From Streptomyces sp. BK239 (GTDB lineage: Bacteria > Actinomycetota > Actinomycetes > Streptomycetales > Streptomycetaceae), in assembly GCF_004217285.1 (NCBI RefSeq), contig NZ_SHKS01000004.1, positions 248,001 to 312,000 of the forward strand: 64,000 bases of DNA. The letters run 5' to 3'. The notes beneath the pieces were generated by a model. That model was not told the origin of the DNA, did not search any database, and was given only the letters and a program-made list of their open reading frames with translations. A program made the position numbers and the translations under genes. This document shows, piece after piece, positions 1-12,300 of the stretch (position 1 is its first letter; every line of letters starts with the position of its first letter).

Positions 1-701
1 CGCGGTGATCCCGCTCGCAGTCGTGCCCCGGGCCGTCGGGCGAGCACTCGCAGACCCAACTGTCGCCTTCCTTGGGCAGGAAGAGGTGATGGTGAGCGGG
101 GGAGACCGCGAAGTCGTCGCTGCACACGGAGACGGTGAGCCAGTGGCCGTCGGGGCCGAGCAGGTCGTCCGGGAAGGGCTGGCCCGACTCGGAAAGCAGA
201 CTCTCGGCCAACGACTCCCCGATGTTCATGACCAGTTCGTAACGCCGGCCGACGCCGAGGCAACGGTCCGCGGGGACGCGGGCCTGGGACAGGGGCCAGG
301 CCAGCCAGAGGTTCAGGAAGCGGTCGGCGGCCGTGTCCTCGGACGGGAGCGCGGCGTCGCCCACGACGTCGAAGCCGTCGAGGTCGTCCAGGGTGGGGCG
401 CGGCGTGCTGGTGACGGGGGAGAGGGGCGGGTCGGCGGGGGTGGCCGAGCGGTGTTCCTGCTGAGGTTCTTCGAGGAAGAGGTCCCAACGCTCCAACAGC
501 CCCGCGTGGCTGAGCAAGAGCCACTTCAACTTGTTCGTGAACGCGTCGGACGACAGGCCCGGATCGTGCAGCAGCGCTTCGAGAGCCTGACGGGCGGCTT
601 CCTCCACGTCCTCGTTGGCCCAGTGGGCGGATGCCCTGAAGGCGCGCAACCGCACCTCGTCCTCGCACCGGGGGTCCCAGGAATACGCGACGGTGGTCAT
701 G
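1..701 (-). CDS. Partial unknown protein beside the CHAT protease (C-terminus off window)
   Basis: This frame stays open from an ATG at 701 to the left edge, giving about 233 visible residues. It begins MTTVAYSWDP. The first 80 or so residues look helical. A proline-rich linker follows, then a strand-rich stretch containing GRRYELVMNIGES, GHWLTVSVCSDDF and HHHLFLPKEGDSWVCEC. From memory, that stretch resembles beta-sandwich domains in actinobacterial CHAT- or TIR-linked proteins, but I cannot name a family. It is transcribed away from the CHAT gene with about 155 bp between them, so the two may share a promoter region. The overlapping plus-strand open frame here has no sensible protein composition. 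A role in the same module is inferred only from position. Confidence 0.6.
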
Positions 702-856
702 GAACGGCACTCCCTGGAGCGGTTCGCCGATCGGGCGGCGATGTCCGACGGATGAAGGGATGATGACACGGTCGGGGCGGCAACACCGGTGTCATTCGCC
801 TCTTGCGCCCCGCGACCGCGCTGGTGCACGCGGTCGGGTGTCCGGGAGGTGAAGGC

Positions 857-3241
857 GTGGCGGACCAGGTCGGCGAGTTGACGATCCGACTCGACTGGGA
901 CGGGGACTGGAGCGGGGACCTCGCCATGATCACGGCGGTCGTCGTGGACGGCGACACTCCCCGACATGCTCAGGACGCCCCCGCGCCGGTCGCGAAGACC
1001 ATGCTGGCCTTGTGGCAGTCCCGAAGCCGCACTTCGCTCCGGTATCTGACCGAGGCGCTGTTCCCGCCGAGCACGCGCCCTCATCTCAGGGACGCGGTCA
1101 GTCGTCTGCGCTCCAGGCAACCGCTGCGTGTCCGGCTCCGTCTGCCGGCTCCGGCCGAGGGACAGCCCTTCTCCCTGGCCGAGTTGCCCTGGGAGGTCGT
1201 CCAGGTGCCGGCGCCCGACGCGGGGCACGGCATCTGGAACGCGTGGGTCGACGGCTCTCAGGAGGCGCCCGCCTCGTCGGGCGAACTCGGCAGCCACGAA
1301 CGCTTCACCCTGGTAAGGGAGTTCCAGCCTCAGGGGAAACCCCTGACGGACCACACCTACAGGTCGGTCCTGGTTGCCGACGCCACGGGCGTCCACGGAA
1401 CCGTGCGGACCCCGACCAGGGAGTTCGACTTTTCTGAACCTCGGGACCCCAAGGCGGCCGCAGGGGACATTCGCGCGGTGGAACTCGCTCTGCGAGGTTC
1501 GGGGTTGAAGGCCGACACGCTGCCGTCGCCCGCGTCGAAGCAAGCGATCCGCCAACGGCTCCTGGGGGGCGCGGGCGCCTTCTACTTCGGCGGGCACCAC
1601 ATCGAGGACGGATTGATCGTCGCCGACGGGCCTGGATCGTCCAGGGCCGCTCTGCTCGACGGCGACACGTTGAGCGAGTGGCTCGTGGAGTGCAGGGTGC
1701 CCCTCGCCGTGCTGCTCGCCTGTGACAGCGGAGGGCAGGACGAAGAGGCGCCGTCCACGTCCCGGCGTCTGCCACTCGCCGAGCGCATGGTGCGCGACGG
1801 CGTGCCCCATGTCGTAGCCGTACGGGGAAAGGCGAGTCACCGACAGGCAGCGGAGTTCGCCGGCTCGTTCTTCGCGAGCCTCGCCGCCGAGAAGGACATC
1901 GACGTGGCGCTCGGTTCGTCGGCCCACGCCTTCGCCGGGTCCACCGCCCGGCCCGTCCTGTACAGCGGTCGCGGACGGCGGATGTCCGTCGCACTCGACG
2001 AGACACCCCGCCCCACACCGCCAGGCTCCACCGACGCCCACCGGGTCGCTCAGGGCTCAGAGGAACCGGCGCTTCCCGACGAACGGTTCCGGGTCTCCCT
2101 GGAGACACGCTGGACTCTGTTCACTCCGGCAGAGGGGCAGCCGTGCGCATACGACGTCCTGGCCGATCCTTCGGCAGGGGATCTGGCGGGGCCGGTGAAC
2201 GAGTGGGAGAAGTTGCTGATCCGCTCGAAGCCCGGGCACATCGATGTGCCCGGCTACGCGCCTCGCCGCTGGTACACGTTCGACCACGACGCGCAGGGCG
2301 GACGCCTGCCGAACGGACATGACGAACTGGCCCGCGCCCTGGGGGAGTCGTACCGGCCGCGCCCCAGGGAGCGGCACCCGGACGATCCCCCGCATCGCGG
2401 AATCGGCCTCGTCGTGCGGAAGAAGGCCGCCGGAGCGATGGGCCCCGGCTTCGTCCGGGCTGTGCAGGAACTGCCGAAGCTGAACTGGGACCTGCGGATG
2501 ATCGTGGTCCAGCTCCACGATCCCGACGAGCGCGTCGACACGGTCCGGCGGGCTGCCGACACCGTGGCCCGGGAGCTGAAGCTGCCCGAGTACGTCGTCA
2601 AGGCGCACACGCCGGGCGACGAGGGCGCGGGCGGGCACGACGTCAGGGGCGGCCGCGCGGGAGCCGCCCTCCTCGACTCCCTGCGTCTCGCGGCCGCCGA
2701 CGACGCGGAACTGGACCGCTGGCTGAGCGCGGTCGCGGCGCGTCAAGGCCGGCTGCCCGTGCCCGACGACTTCCGCGGGCTGAAGGTCCCCTCCACCGTC
2801 ATCGACGCGGTGGCCCTCGCGCTGATCCGCGGCGAAGCCCCCGGCCGGAAGGCCGCGCTCGCCGCATGGGCGAACGAGGGACTGTCCGAACCCGTGCGGT
2901 GGGCCATGGACATCGCGGCGGAGGCCACGGACGCGGAAGAGGGCCGCGTGACCGCACAGGACCTGAGCGACGCGGACCGCGCGATCGCGCTCGACCGGGC
3001 GGGGCTCCTCCCCGACCGGTTCCGGCAACTCGACCCCGAAGGTCTGCGCTCCGGCAGTTGGGCGCTGCTGGCCCGACGGCAGCCGACCGAGGAGGACGCG
3101 GCGTGGCTGTGGGGCATGGTGCCGGCCCGGCGTCGTCTCGCCGGACTGGAACCGGACACCGGGGACTACGACTACCAGCTCGAGGAGGACCTCCACGAGT
3201 GCCGGACCGCTTTCCGGCCGGATCTGCCGCACCTTACCTGA
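857..3241 (+). CDS. CHAT-domain (caspase-like) protease
   Basis: 794 residues. I start at GTG 857 because GGAGGTGA sits just upstream; the TTG at 803 lacks a ribosome binding site. The CHAT domain covers roughly residues 90-370. It carries the expected His-Cys dyad: His247/His248 in FYFGGHH and Cys289 in LLACDSGG. CHAT proteases are clan CD peptidases related to caspases and separase, and usually act in conflict or cell-death systems. The C-terminal 400 residues match no family I recognise: a mixed region with PRRWYTFDHD, then a helical tail. The gene is followed after 140 bp by a giant gene on the same strand, which is a plausible partner or substrate. The protease call is secure; substrate and trigger are unknown. 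Confidence 0.8.
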   Translation: MADQVGELTIRLDWDGDWSGDLAMITAVVVDGDTPRHAQDAPAPVAKTMLALWQSRSRTSLRYLTEALFPPSTRPHLRDAVSRLRSRQPLRVRLRLPAPAEGQPFSLAELPWEVVQVPAPDAGHGIWNAWVDGSQEAPASSGELGSHERFTLVREFQPQGKPLTDHTYRSVLVADATGVHGTVRTPTREFDFSEPRDPKAAAGDIRAVELALRGSGLKADTLPSPASKQAIRQRLLGGAGAFYFGGHHIEDGLIVADGPGSSRAALLDGDTLSEWLVECRVPLAVLLACDSGGQDEEAPSTSRRLPLAERMVRDGVPHVVAVRGKASHRQAAEFAGSFFASLAAEKDIDVALGSSAHAFAGSTARPVLYSGRGRRMSVALDETPRPTPPGSTDAHRVAQGSEEPALPDERFRVSLETRWTLFTPAEGQPCAYDVLADPSAGDLAGPVNEWEKLLIRSKPGHIDVPGYAPRRWYTFDHDAQGGRLPNGHDELARALGESYRPRPRERHPDDPPHRGIGLVVRKKAAGAMGPGFVRAVQELPKLNWDLRMIVVQLHDPDERVDTVRRAADTVARELKLPEYVVKAHTPGDEGAGGHDVRGGRAGAALLDSLRLAAADDAELDRWLSAVAARQGRLPVPDDFRGLKVPSTVIDAVALALIRGEAPGRKAALAAWANEGLSEPVRWAMDIAAEATDAEEGRVTAQDLSDADRAIALDRAGLLPDRFRQLDPEGLRSGSWALLARRQPTEEDAAWLWGMVPARRRLAGLEPDTGDYDYQLEEDLHECRTAFRPDLPHLT

Positions 3242-3381
3242 TACATCGCTTCCCATGGTCAATCCGGAAGAAAGTGATGTTTGGCGGAAGTTCACTCCAT
3301 ATTCTGATCAGGCATCACCAAAAGACATCAGCAGCCGCCTGGTAGTGGACGCGGATCTGCCGGAACGCGAAGGGGACGCGC

Positions 3382-6300
3382 GTGCTCGACAACTGGTACT
3401 TCTGTGCCGCCCTCGGCCTCTCCCCCCAGGACGCCGCCGCCCATCTCGACGTCATCGCCGCCCTCGGGGAGCCGGCCGACGCCGACCACGCCGACGACGT
3501 GGTGTGCGCCGCCCTCGACCAACTCGGCCGGGCGGGGACGGCGACAGCGCTGCACGCCTTGCCCCATGTCCTCGCCGCACACCACCGTTTCGCCGACATC
3601 AGCAGGGAGGTCGCGGACCACGCCGGCGACCTCTACCGCGACCTCGCCTCCGTGGTCCCGTCCCAGCAGCAGCACGCTACGGCGCACCTGCTTCGCACCG
3701 CAGCCGGCGGCACGCCGGCGGAGGCCGCCGAGCTGCTGCCCGCCGTCCTGAAGGAAGCTTCGGGGGAAGCGGACGCCCACAGCAGCTCCGCCCACCCCTA
3801 CCACGACCTGCTACAACACACGCTGCCGACAATGGCGTTGATCGTCGCCCGGTTCCTGGCCCGGCTCGACCCGCGCCCGGTCCGCGAAACCGTCGAGGAA
3901 CACGGGACCCTGGTGGACCGGGCGTTGGCCGGCGACCACGGCCGACTGGCCCTGCTCCAGGCGGCGGAGCTGCGAGCGGCACTCGCCCCGGACGAGGCCG
4001 ACCAGGTCTGGGAGGCGCTGGCACTCACCTCGCAGGGCGCGCTCGACCTGGAACCCGACCTCCTCATGACGGCCGCCCGGGTCATGTTCGCGCCCGACAC
4101 CGTCCCGCACACCAGGGACTCCCAAGTCCCGCTGGAAACAGACGACTCGGGGGAAGAGACCGGCGTACCGGACGAGATCCTCGACGCGTTGGAGATCGAG
4201 GCCTTGGCAGGCACCCGGTTACTGCGCAAGTTGGAGAAGTGGCGGTCGTCGAAGGCGGCCCCGACGCGAGCCGACACTCTGCGGGCGCGGCAAGCCGCCT
4301 ACGCCCGGCTGGGCGGCACCGGCGCACAGCAGCACTCGGCCATGCCGTCGGTGCTGTGGCAGGCATCGCTGTGGACGCTGTCCGCCGAACTCGCCCCGCG
4401 GACGACGGCCCACCGTCTCGCCCGCTGGTGGCAGGCACCGGACACCCCGCCCACGAAGCCGAAGCAGATCCAGAACCAGCAGCCGTGCCGGATCTCGGTC
4501 CCCTACGACGACTACGCCCTGGTACAGAAACACGTGGGCGGACTGCACCGGCTGCGCGCCCCGCACCAGAAGCCGCCGAGCCTCCTGCTCACCGACGGCC
4601 CCGCCGCCGAGACCACGGCACGCGACGCCGCGTCGGTCTGGTCGCCCTGGATCATCCCGCCGCCCTGGACGCCCCGCGCGCCCCAGGGCGCCCAAGCGGA
4701 CCCCGACTCCGTCCCCGGCGAAGAGGAACGCAGGCGGAGGGAGGAAGAGGAGAACGCCCGGCTCCGGCTCGGCGGCGCCGAACCCGAGCAGCTCGTGCGA
4801 CTGCTCGCCGCCGGAATGCTGACGGCCCGGCTCCTGACCGTCACGGCCGGCCCCGGCCCGCTTCCCGACCACCTGTTGCTGCTCGTCGTCCACATCCGGG
4901 ACATCATGAGCCGCCGCAACGCGCTGCTCGCCCTCGCCCAGTCCGACGCCCGCCGCTACGGCGAGCTCACCGGTCACCTCGCCCCGCTGCTCCTGCACGT
5001 CAGAAGCCAGGTCGACCGCATCGGCAAGGGACAGCGCCCGATGGTCCCGCCGGACGAGATCGTGCGCGTCATCACCGGCCTCTACACGGCGGAGCCGGAC
5101 GTCCCCGGGGCGCGGGCGCTCGAACGGCTGCTGGTGCGCAACGGACAGGCACTCAACGCGGCGCTGCTGTGGGTGCTGGAAACCTCCTCCGGCGGAGTCG
5201 GCCCGCACCGGACGGAGGCCGGCGGACGATGGTTCAGCGGTGACGAGCCGCCCGCCGGCGCCCTGCTGTCCCTGGCCCTCGAAATGCAGGACCACCCCTT
5301 CACCCGCACGGCCATCGACGCGGCGCTGCTGCGCCGGGAGATCTACGGCGAAGAACGCGACGGCCTGTTGCGCTGGGACTGGGAGGAGACGGGCCCGCGC
5401 TTCCTGGTCCCGCCTCCCGGGGACTCGTACACCCTGCTTCCCCGGGCGCTCGTGCTCAGCGGCCCCGCCGACGAGGGACGCTCCTTCTTCTCGGTGGACG
5501 AGTGGGTGCGCATGGACAAGGGGCTGTGGGACCTCGTCGCCGCCACCGACACCTACGGGGTCACGCCCATCACCCTCAGCACCCAGCGGCTCGCGGCGCT
5601 GCTCCAGCAGCCCGACCTCGGCGATCGCCGAGAACACGAGGAGTGGGTGACGGCCTGGACCGACCTGGTCGGCTCCCTCAACAGCGCCGCCCATCTGCCG
5701 CGCCCCGTACGCGGCCGGATGCTGGAGATGTTCCGGTCCCCGGTCGACGGCGAGGGCTCCCAGCAGCGACTGCTGCGCGTGCTCGAACACGTGGTCAGGG
5801 CCATCGTCGACATCAGCGGCCGGGCGCAGTTCTTCTACGAACGCCTCTTCGAGGAACTCGCCGACACGCGCCTGCCCCTGGAGAGCGCCAACCGGTTGCG
5901 CCTGCTGACGATCCGGTCGCTGTACCGCAAGTGGGGGCACGGGCCGCTGGCCGCCGAGCGCGGCGACCCCTTCGGCGTGTACGGCAGCCGGGTGACCGCG
6001 CGGGGCACCGAACTCGCGCTCGCCCAGTTCCTGCGCGACACGGCCGACCAGCGGCTACGGACGACGGGCAGGCCCCTCGCCGAGATCATGAACCAGCTCT
6101 GGCGGCAGAGCCACCAGCCCGCGCCCCTCCCGCCGCACCGTCAGGACGCGGACGCGCTCACCGACGACCCCAGGCTGGTGGTGGCCGCCACCGTCGACCG
6201 GCGCACCGGGCAGGCCGTGGTTTACCGGCAGCACGCCCGCCTGGACGTGGCGGACGACGGTCGCAGACGGCGGCCGGTCCACGACCTCTTCGCCACCGGC

Positions 6301-9300
6301 ACCGATGCCGACCTGCCGATGGGGGGCGCGTTCGTGGTCGGCACCGTGTTCGCCGTCCGCGAAGAGGACACCCAGCGGGTGCTGTGGATCAACTGCGGCC
6401 TCGCCAGACCCGTGACCGTCGAGCTCGGCCGCTCCGCCCAGGACCGGTCCTGGCGTATCGGTCAGACCCTGGCCGTGTACCTCCACCCCGGTGCGACCAA
6501 GGAGAAGCAGGTCGCCCCGCTCGCGGCTCCGCAGCCGGAGGACGGAGAGGTGCGCGCCGCCCGGATCGCGCCCGCCCAGGAGTACCCCTGGCTGACGTTG
6601 GACGTCACCGGCGCAGCCAACCACCGCTATCCCAAGGAGGACGCGGGCCGGGACACCGCGGCCCGACGGCTCTGGGACCCCGACCTGTCCCGGGCCTTCG
6701 CCGACGACGGCGGGGGATGCGTGGCGCACACGACGCTGGCCGTGTGGGACGCCCGGCTGGAGCACTGGCTGCCGTTGGACGCCGGCCTGCCTGAATTGGC
6801 CGTGGAGGCCGCGGCGACGGACGAACCCGGGCGGGCCAGGGTCCGTCTGGTCTTCTGCGGTCACGCCACCGACCGCACCGGGTTCGGACCCGCGCACCGC
6901 TTCGTCACCCTTCCGGGCCGGTGCTTCGTGCTCGGCCCGACAGCCTGGGAGCCGTCGGACTGGGAGACCCTCGAAGAGGCGTGTCTGCGCGACCCCGCCG
7001 GACTGATCGTCCACGCCGAGTTCCGGCCGGGCGAGAGCCGCCTGAGGTTGGCGGCGGCCCCCGACGGCGGCCCTGCCTTCGACGACCGCAACCTGCGCTG
7101 GCTCGCGGTCCTCGGGACCGACGCGGACACCGGCACCGGCACGGACACCGACGACGAGCCGGCCGGCGACGCCGAACCCCGGCTCGCGCACCGCGAGGGC
7201 GACGTCTGGCAGATCGAGGTACCCGCCGTGGACGGATTCCCCCGGCAGGTGAAAGCCCGCCCGCCCAAGGGGTTCGTCTCACCACGGCACCGCAAGTCGC
7301 TGCTGTGCAGCATCCAGTCCTGGAGGGAACCCGAGGCCCGCGAGGCGGTGGCGCTGGTTGAGCCGTTCCAGGAGGACGGCATCGCCTACGATCCGGACGT
7401 CCAGCGGTACAGGGAACTGGCCCGGCTGCCGCTCGGAACCACGGTGAAACTCGTGGGGACCGACACCAAGGACTTCCAGAGCGAGAACCGGGTCTGGCTG
7501 GCCTCCGGGCTGGTCGGCTTCGCCGCCACCGACTCGCTGACGCTGACCGGCCGGTTCCCCAAGTGCACGAAGACCACCAGGCGCCAGGCCATCGTGCTCG
7601 AAGACCCGCAGCCCAGACCGCTGTGGCGCCCCAAACAGGCCCCGGCCCCTCTCCCACCGCACGAACTGGCCGCGAACTGCACGGACTTGGACGACCCGAC
7701 GATCCTCGACCGCGGTGACCTGGCCGGCATGGTCGCCGTCCGGATCCGGGACGACAGCGGCCGGCTCTCGCACCTGCGCGTCTGGCTGAACCTGGACACA
7801 CGGGTCGTCGTGGCGCTCGTCCCCGTCGAATGCTTCGACCACGACATGCCCTCCGTCGGCGACCACCTGGCGGGACAGCGCACCGTCCGAGGCTGGACCT
7901 TCCACGTGCATCCCCGGCGGCTCAAGCTGCGCGCGCTGTGGGAGCTGACGGACGGCCGGCGAAAGCTCCACGAGTGGTCACCGGTGGGCCGGTACCAGGA
8001 CGAGCAGGGTCTCCACCAGCTCTACCAGCACTCGGACAGCGCCCTGCTCTCCGAAGGGCCCCCGTCCGAGCACCGTACCGCCGCCAGAGCCCAGGCCAAG
8101 GCCGGTCGGCGCCGGCAGACGCAGCGGCAGGACGGTGTCCCCGCGGTGGTGCAGCAAGACGGCCACCACCTGGTGGGCCAGGCCTCCGGCGTCGATCTGA
8201 CGGACGACTTCCAGCCGGTGCGTGTGGAGCGGACCTGGCTGGAGGCGTACGGGCATGGTGACGCCGCGTCCCAGGCGCCGGCCGGCCACCTGGACGTCCG
8301 CAGGATGTTCCTCCTCTCGCCCGCCGCCCGGTCGCGGTCCGCCGCGCCGAAGCCCGCGCCCCGGCGCGTCCTGGACCCGGCCTCCGAGTGGAACCTCTTC
8401 ATGGCGGGACCGGCGCCCACGGTCACCGGCTCCCTCGCCCGGAACCGTGTCGAACCGAGCGCCCCCGCCCCCCGCCTGGCCCCTGACGACGACGGCCGCC
8501 ACCAGCCCTGGCTGGCGCTGTGCGACGAGCCGCGCACGCTGGTCGCGGGGCGGGCCGTCGAGGACTACCTCACCGACCCTGTCCGCGCCGTGCCCGTGGC
8601 ACACGGCCGCGGAGCCCGGGCGTCCTTCCTGCGCGTACCGCCGGTGTCCCTCGCGGAGTTCATGAAGGAGGTCATGCCGCGAGCGCGGGTCGACGGACGA
8701 CGTCACGAGATCAAGGACCAGCACGGCAGGAAACGCCGCCCCTACTACGTGGGAGCCACCGCCGTCGGCCAGGACACCGTGCACCGGTTCGAGTTCGGGT
8801 ACGGCTGGTTCCTCGACATCCCCGGGGGCGGGCTCACCGTCGGCGGGGAACCCGTCGACCCCACCGGCATCACCCTCTTCCACGGCGACCGCGTCGACGC
8901 CATGTCCTTCCACCCCGGTGACGACCCCGCCACGGCCGGAGCCGTCACCGTGGACATCGCCCCCGGGGACATCGACAAGGGCGACGAGCACCACCTCTAT
9001 CTGGAAGGCACCGACAAGCGCAGGCCCGTCGTCCATCTGCTGGACGTGGAGATCGACCACGCCAGGAGCCGGGTCCTGGTCCTGCGCGCCCACACGGCGA
9101 ACCCGAAGCGCGCCCGGCGCGGCGAGGACGCCGAGGTGAGACCCGTGAAGATCAGCGCCTTCCTCGACGAAGACAGCGTGCGCAAACTGATCGCCCTGTT
9201 CGGCCCCGACGCCGCCCGCGAGCAGCGCGTCCTGGCCAGGGTCCGCCCCGAGCGGGCCGGGGAGTCCGGGCCGCGGCTCGGCTTCGTCCTCGTCCCCCCG

Positions 9301-12300
9301 CGTGCCGCGCCCGAGGGCGGCGACGAGCCCGGACTGCGCGCCGGCGACAGCCTCTACCTGGTCGCCGGCCTGATCGTGCAGACGGCCAACGACCGTCTGC
9401 TGCCCTTCACCCTTCCCGAACTCACCGCCGTCGACGGCGATCCGCTGCAGGTGACGGTGAGCCGGCGGCACTTCTCGTACCGGGAGAGCGCCCTGCGGCT
9501 CGCCGCGGAGAAGCAGTACGAGCACGCGAAGATGCTGGTCCGCCTCACCGATCGCGGGCCCGGCGGCGACAACCACTGGTACGGCGCGACCAAACAGGCG
9601 CCCGAACGCCGCCTCGACGTTCTGCGCAGCCATCTCGTGAGCCGCGGCGGTGACTGCTTCGCCGTGGTCACCGACACCGGCAAACAGGTGGAGATCCGTC
9701 CCGGCGTGCTCTTCCCGGTGGCCGGCATGCACACCCCGTACCGGCTCGCCCCCCGCTCCGTGGTGCGCCTGCGGCTCCACGGGACCGACGGGGTGACCGC
9801 GCGTCAGGCGATCGCCTCGGAGATCAGCTATCTCGACGAACGGCCGCGTCCCGCCGTGGTGTTCCCCAAGGACGACTTCCGGACCGAGCAGGACTACCTG
9901 AAGGCGGGGACGCGTCGCGGCGGCTTCACCGTCGCCGGGCTGCCCGGCATCAGCGCCACCGCACCGGGGGACCTGGCGAAGGTCCTGCTGTGCGGCGACC
10001 ATCCCAAGATCGCCGGAGTGGTCCGCGAGGGGCCGGACGGCGGCCGTCCCGAGGTACGGCTGGTGCCGCTCGGGCAGGGGCAGGGCGGTGTGGTCTCCTG
10101 CAGGAAGGGGCAGGCCGTACGGGGCGCTCGGGTGCTCTGGAAGGGCGCAGCCGGCACCGAACCGGCCGCCTCCGACACGGTCGTGCAGTGGGCCCAGCTG
10201 TCGTTCATGGACGTCACCGCGGAGGAGATCGCCGCCGCCTGCCACGACCGGGGCTGGCTCTACCACGACACCCGGACCAGGACCTGGCTGCCGGCCCGGA
10301 AGAAGTACGACCGCCCCTGGCTCAGGCAGCCCGCCCGCTCCGTGGAGGAACCGGTCTTCTTCTCCCGCACCGCCGCCGGGTGGACGCTGCGGCACCGGAA
10401 GAACACCCTGCGCCAGTTCGGCTTCCCCGCGGCGGAACTCCTGGAAGGCACCCACCAGGACAGCGCCTCGCGGACCCGGGGGAGCTGGGTCGTCGCCGCC
10501 GGCGGCCGGGACAGCCTCTGGCTGGAGCTGGCCCCGGGGCGGATCGCCGAAGTGTCCGCCGAACTCCTCCAGTTCACCGACGGGCGCTCCCTCGCCGACC
10601 TCGACTGCTCCCTGTTCAGCCCGGGCGACCTGGTACAGGGACGGGTGGAGGGCGGGGTGAACGAGTGCGGTCACCTCGTCCTCACCCGGTGGCGGCCGGG
10701 CCCGCGCGGCGCCTTCGCGGCGTCCGCCGCCCGCCGGATGCTCCTCCCGGTCGACAAGACCGACGAGGTCAAGGGCGCCCTGCACCTGGGCGAGGGCCCC
10801 ATGACCGTCCGCCATCCCGCGGCCCAGGACGTCCTGGACGCCCACCCGGCCGGGGGCGCCGTGTGGCTCGACGACGCCAACACGCTGACCCCGCTGGACA
10901 AGTCGCCCGTGCGCGAGGGCGACGTCGTGTTCGTCGCCGCGTCGGACGTGCCCGGTGAGCTGCGCGTCCTCGGACTGCCCACCGCGCTGGTGAGGCTGGC
11001 GCCGGAATCGGCGCAGGGCGCCTGGCCACCCCGCACACAGTGGCTGCGCGACGCGCTGGCGGCGGTCGCCGCCGGGACGGGCCGGCTGCTCGCGAAACTC
11101 GGCAGTGTGCCCATGACCGTCGAACGCGTCGAAACCGGGGCCGAGCCCGTGCTCACCGTGTCCCGGCGGGCACAGCCGCGCGGCACCTGGCCCAAGGGCT
11201 CCGTGCTGGCCGAGCCGGTCGCCGACCTGGGCAAGGGCGACCTGGCGGTGCGGTCGGGCTCCGCCCTGATCCAGGTCCCCGTCCGCACGCTCCTGCGGGG
11301 CCTGCCCGGCGGGGCGGCCGCCGCGTCGGCCGCCGCCGCGGCGCTCGTCGCCCGGGGCGGACTGCTCCGCCTGCACTGGGACCCGAAGACGGCCACGCTC
11401 ACCTGCGGCCCCGAGGCCGGGCCGCAGGACCGGGACGGGCGAGAGACCGGCGTGGTCCCGCTGGCCGCAGTGGACACCCCGCAGGACGGCTGCCTCGGTC
11501 TCGTCTGCCGGGACGAACAGACCCAGCAGCTGTGCTGGCTGCCGGCCGGCGAGGCCGCCTGGACCCGTCGCATCCCCGGTGAGGTCCTCCTCGCCCACCT
11601 GCGCGCCGTGAAGCACCTGCCCGCCCTGCGCGGCGCACCGGGAACGGTGACCCTGTGCGGGCACCCGCCGGTCGCCCGCGAGTACGACCGGCTGGAGCCC
11701 GGGCAACTGCGCCACGTCCGCGTCGTCCTGTCGGAGACCGCCGCGCCGGTCACGGACGCCGGCGACGACGAGAACGCTGCCGCGGCCGACGCGTCGCAGG
11801 CCGCCGACCGCTGCCTGGTCTCGGTCGAGCCGCTCGGCATGCTCGCCGAGTACACGCCCGCCGACGGCAACGCACTCCCGGCGCCCGGCGAGACGTTCAT
11901 GGCCGAGGTGTCACGCCTGGAACGCGGCCCCGGCCGCACCGCCCTCCGCCTCGTCGAACAGGGCAGCAGGCTGACGGTGGTCGATCTGCCCGCGTGGATG
12001 TCCAGCTCGATGGGCGAGTTGTACGTCCCCCATCAGCTCGCGAAGGCGGAAGCGCAGCCGAACCTCATCCCGCCGAGGTTCGCCGAGTACGGGGCGGCGA
12101 TGGACGAGGGCCGGCAGGGCACGGCGCTCACCGACCCAGCGCCCTCCCCGGCGTACCTCCTGCTGCGCGCCATGGGCGCGACGGAGACCCTCCACGACGG
12201 TCATGACGGCCACGCGGGCGAGGCGGCGCGTACCGCCGACGTGCGCGAGCAGGCCGTCCGCGCCGTCCTCGACTGGCTGCGCTCGCCGGAGGGAAGGGCC

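Noticed and set aside
5..763. 252-residue plus-strand open frame at the left edge
   Set aside because: The minus-strand frame over the same bases reads as a real protein with balanced composition and domain-like phrases; the plus frame is Gly/Val/Arg-rich shadow.
3255..5243. 662-residue plus-strand frame overlapping the giant gene
   Set aside because: It is almost entirely Arg, Pro, Gly and Ala, the usual shadow of a GC-rich gene; the giant frame has third-position GC and normal composition.
7978..11715. 1,245-residue minus-strand open frame opposite the giant gene
   Set aside because: Its length comes from scarcity of stop codons in GC-rich DNA; composition is Gly/Arg/Val/Pro-heavy with no domain.
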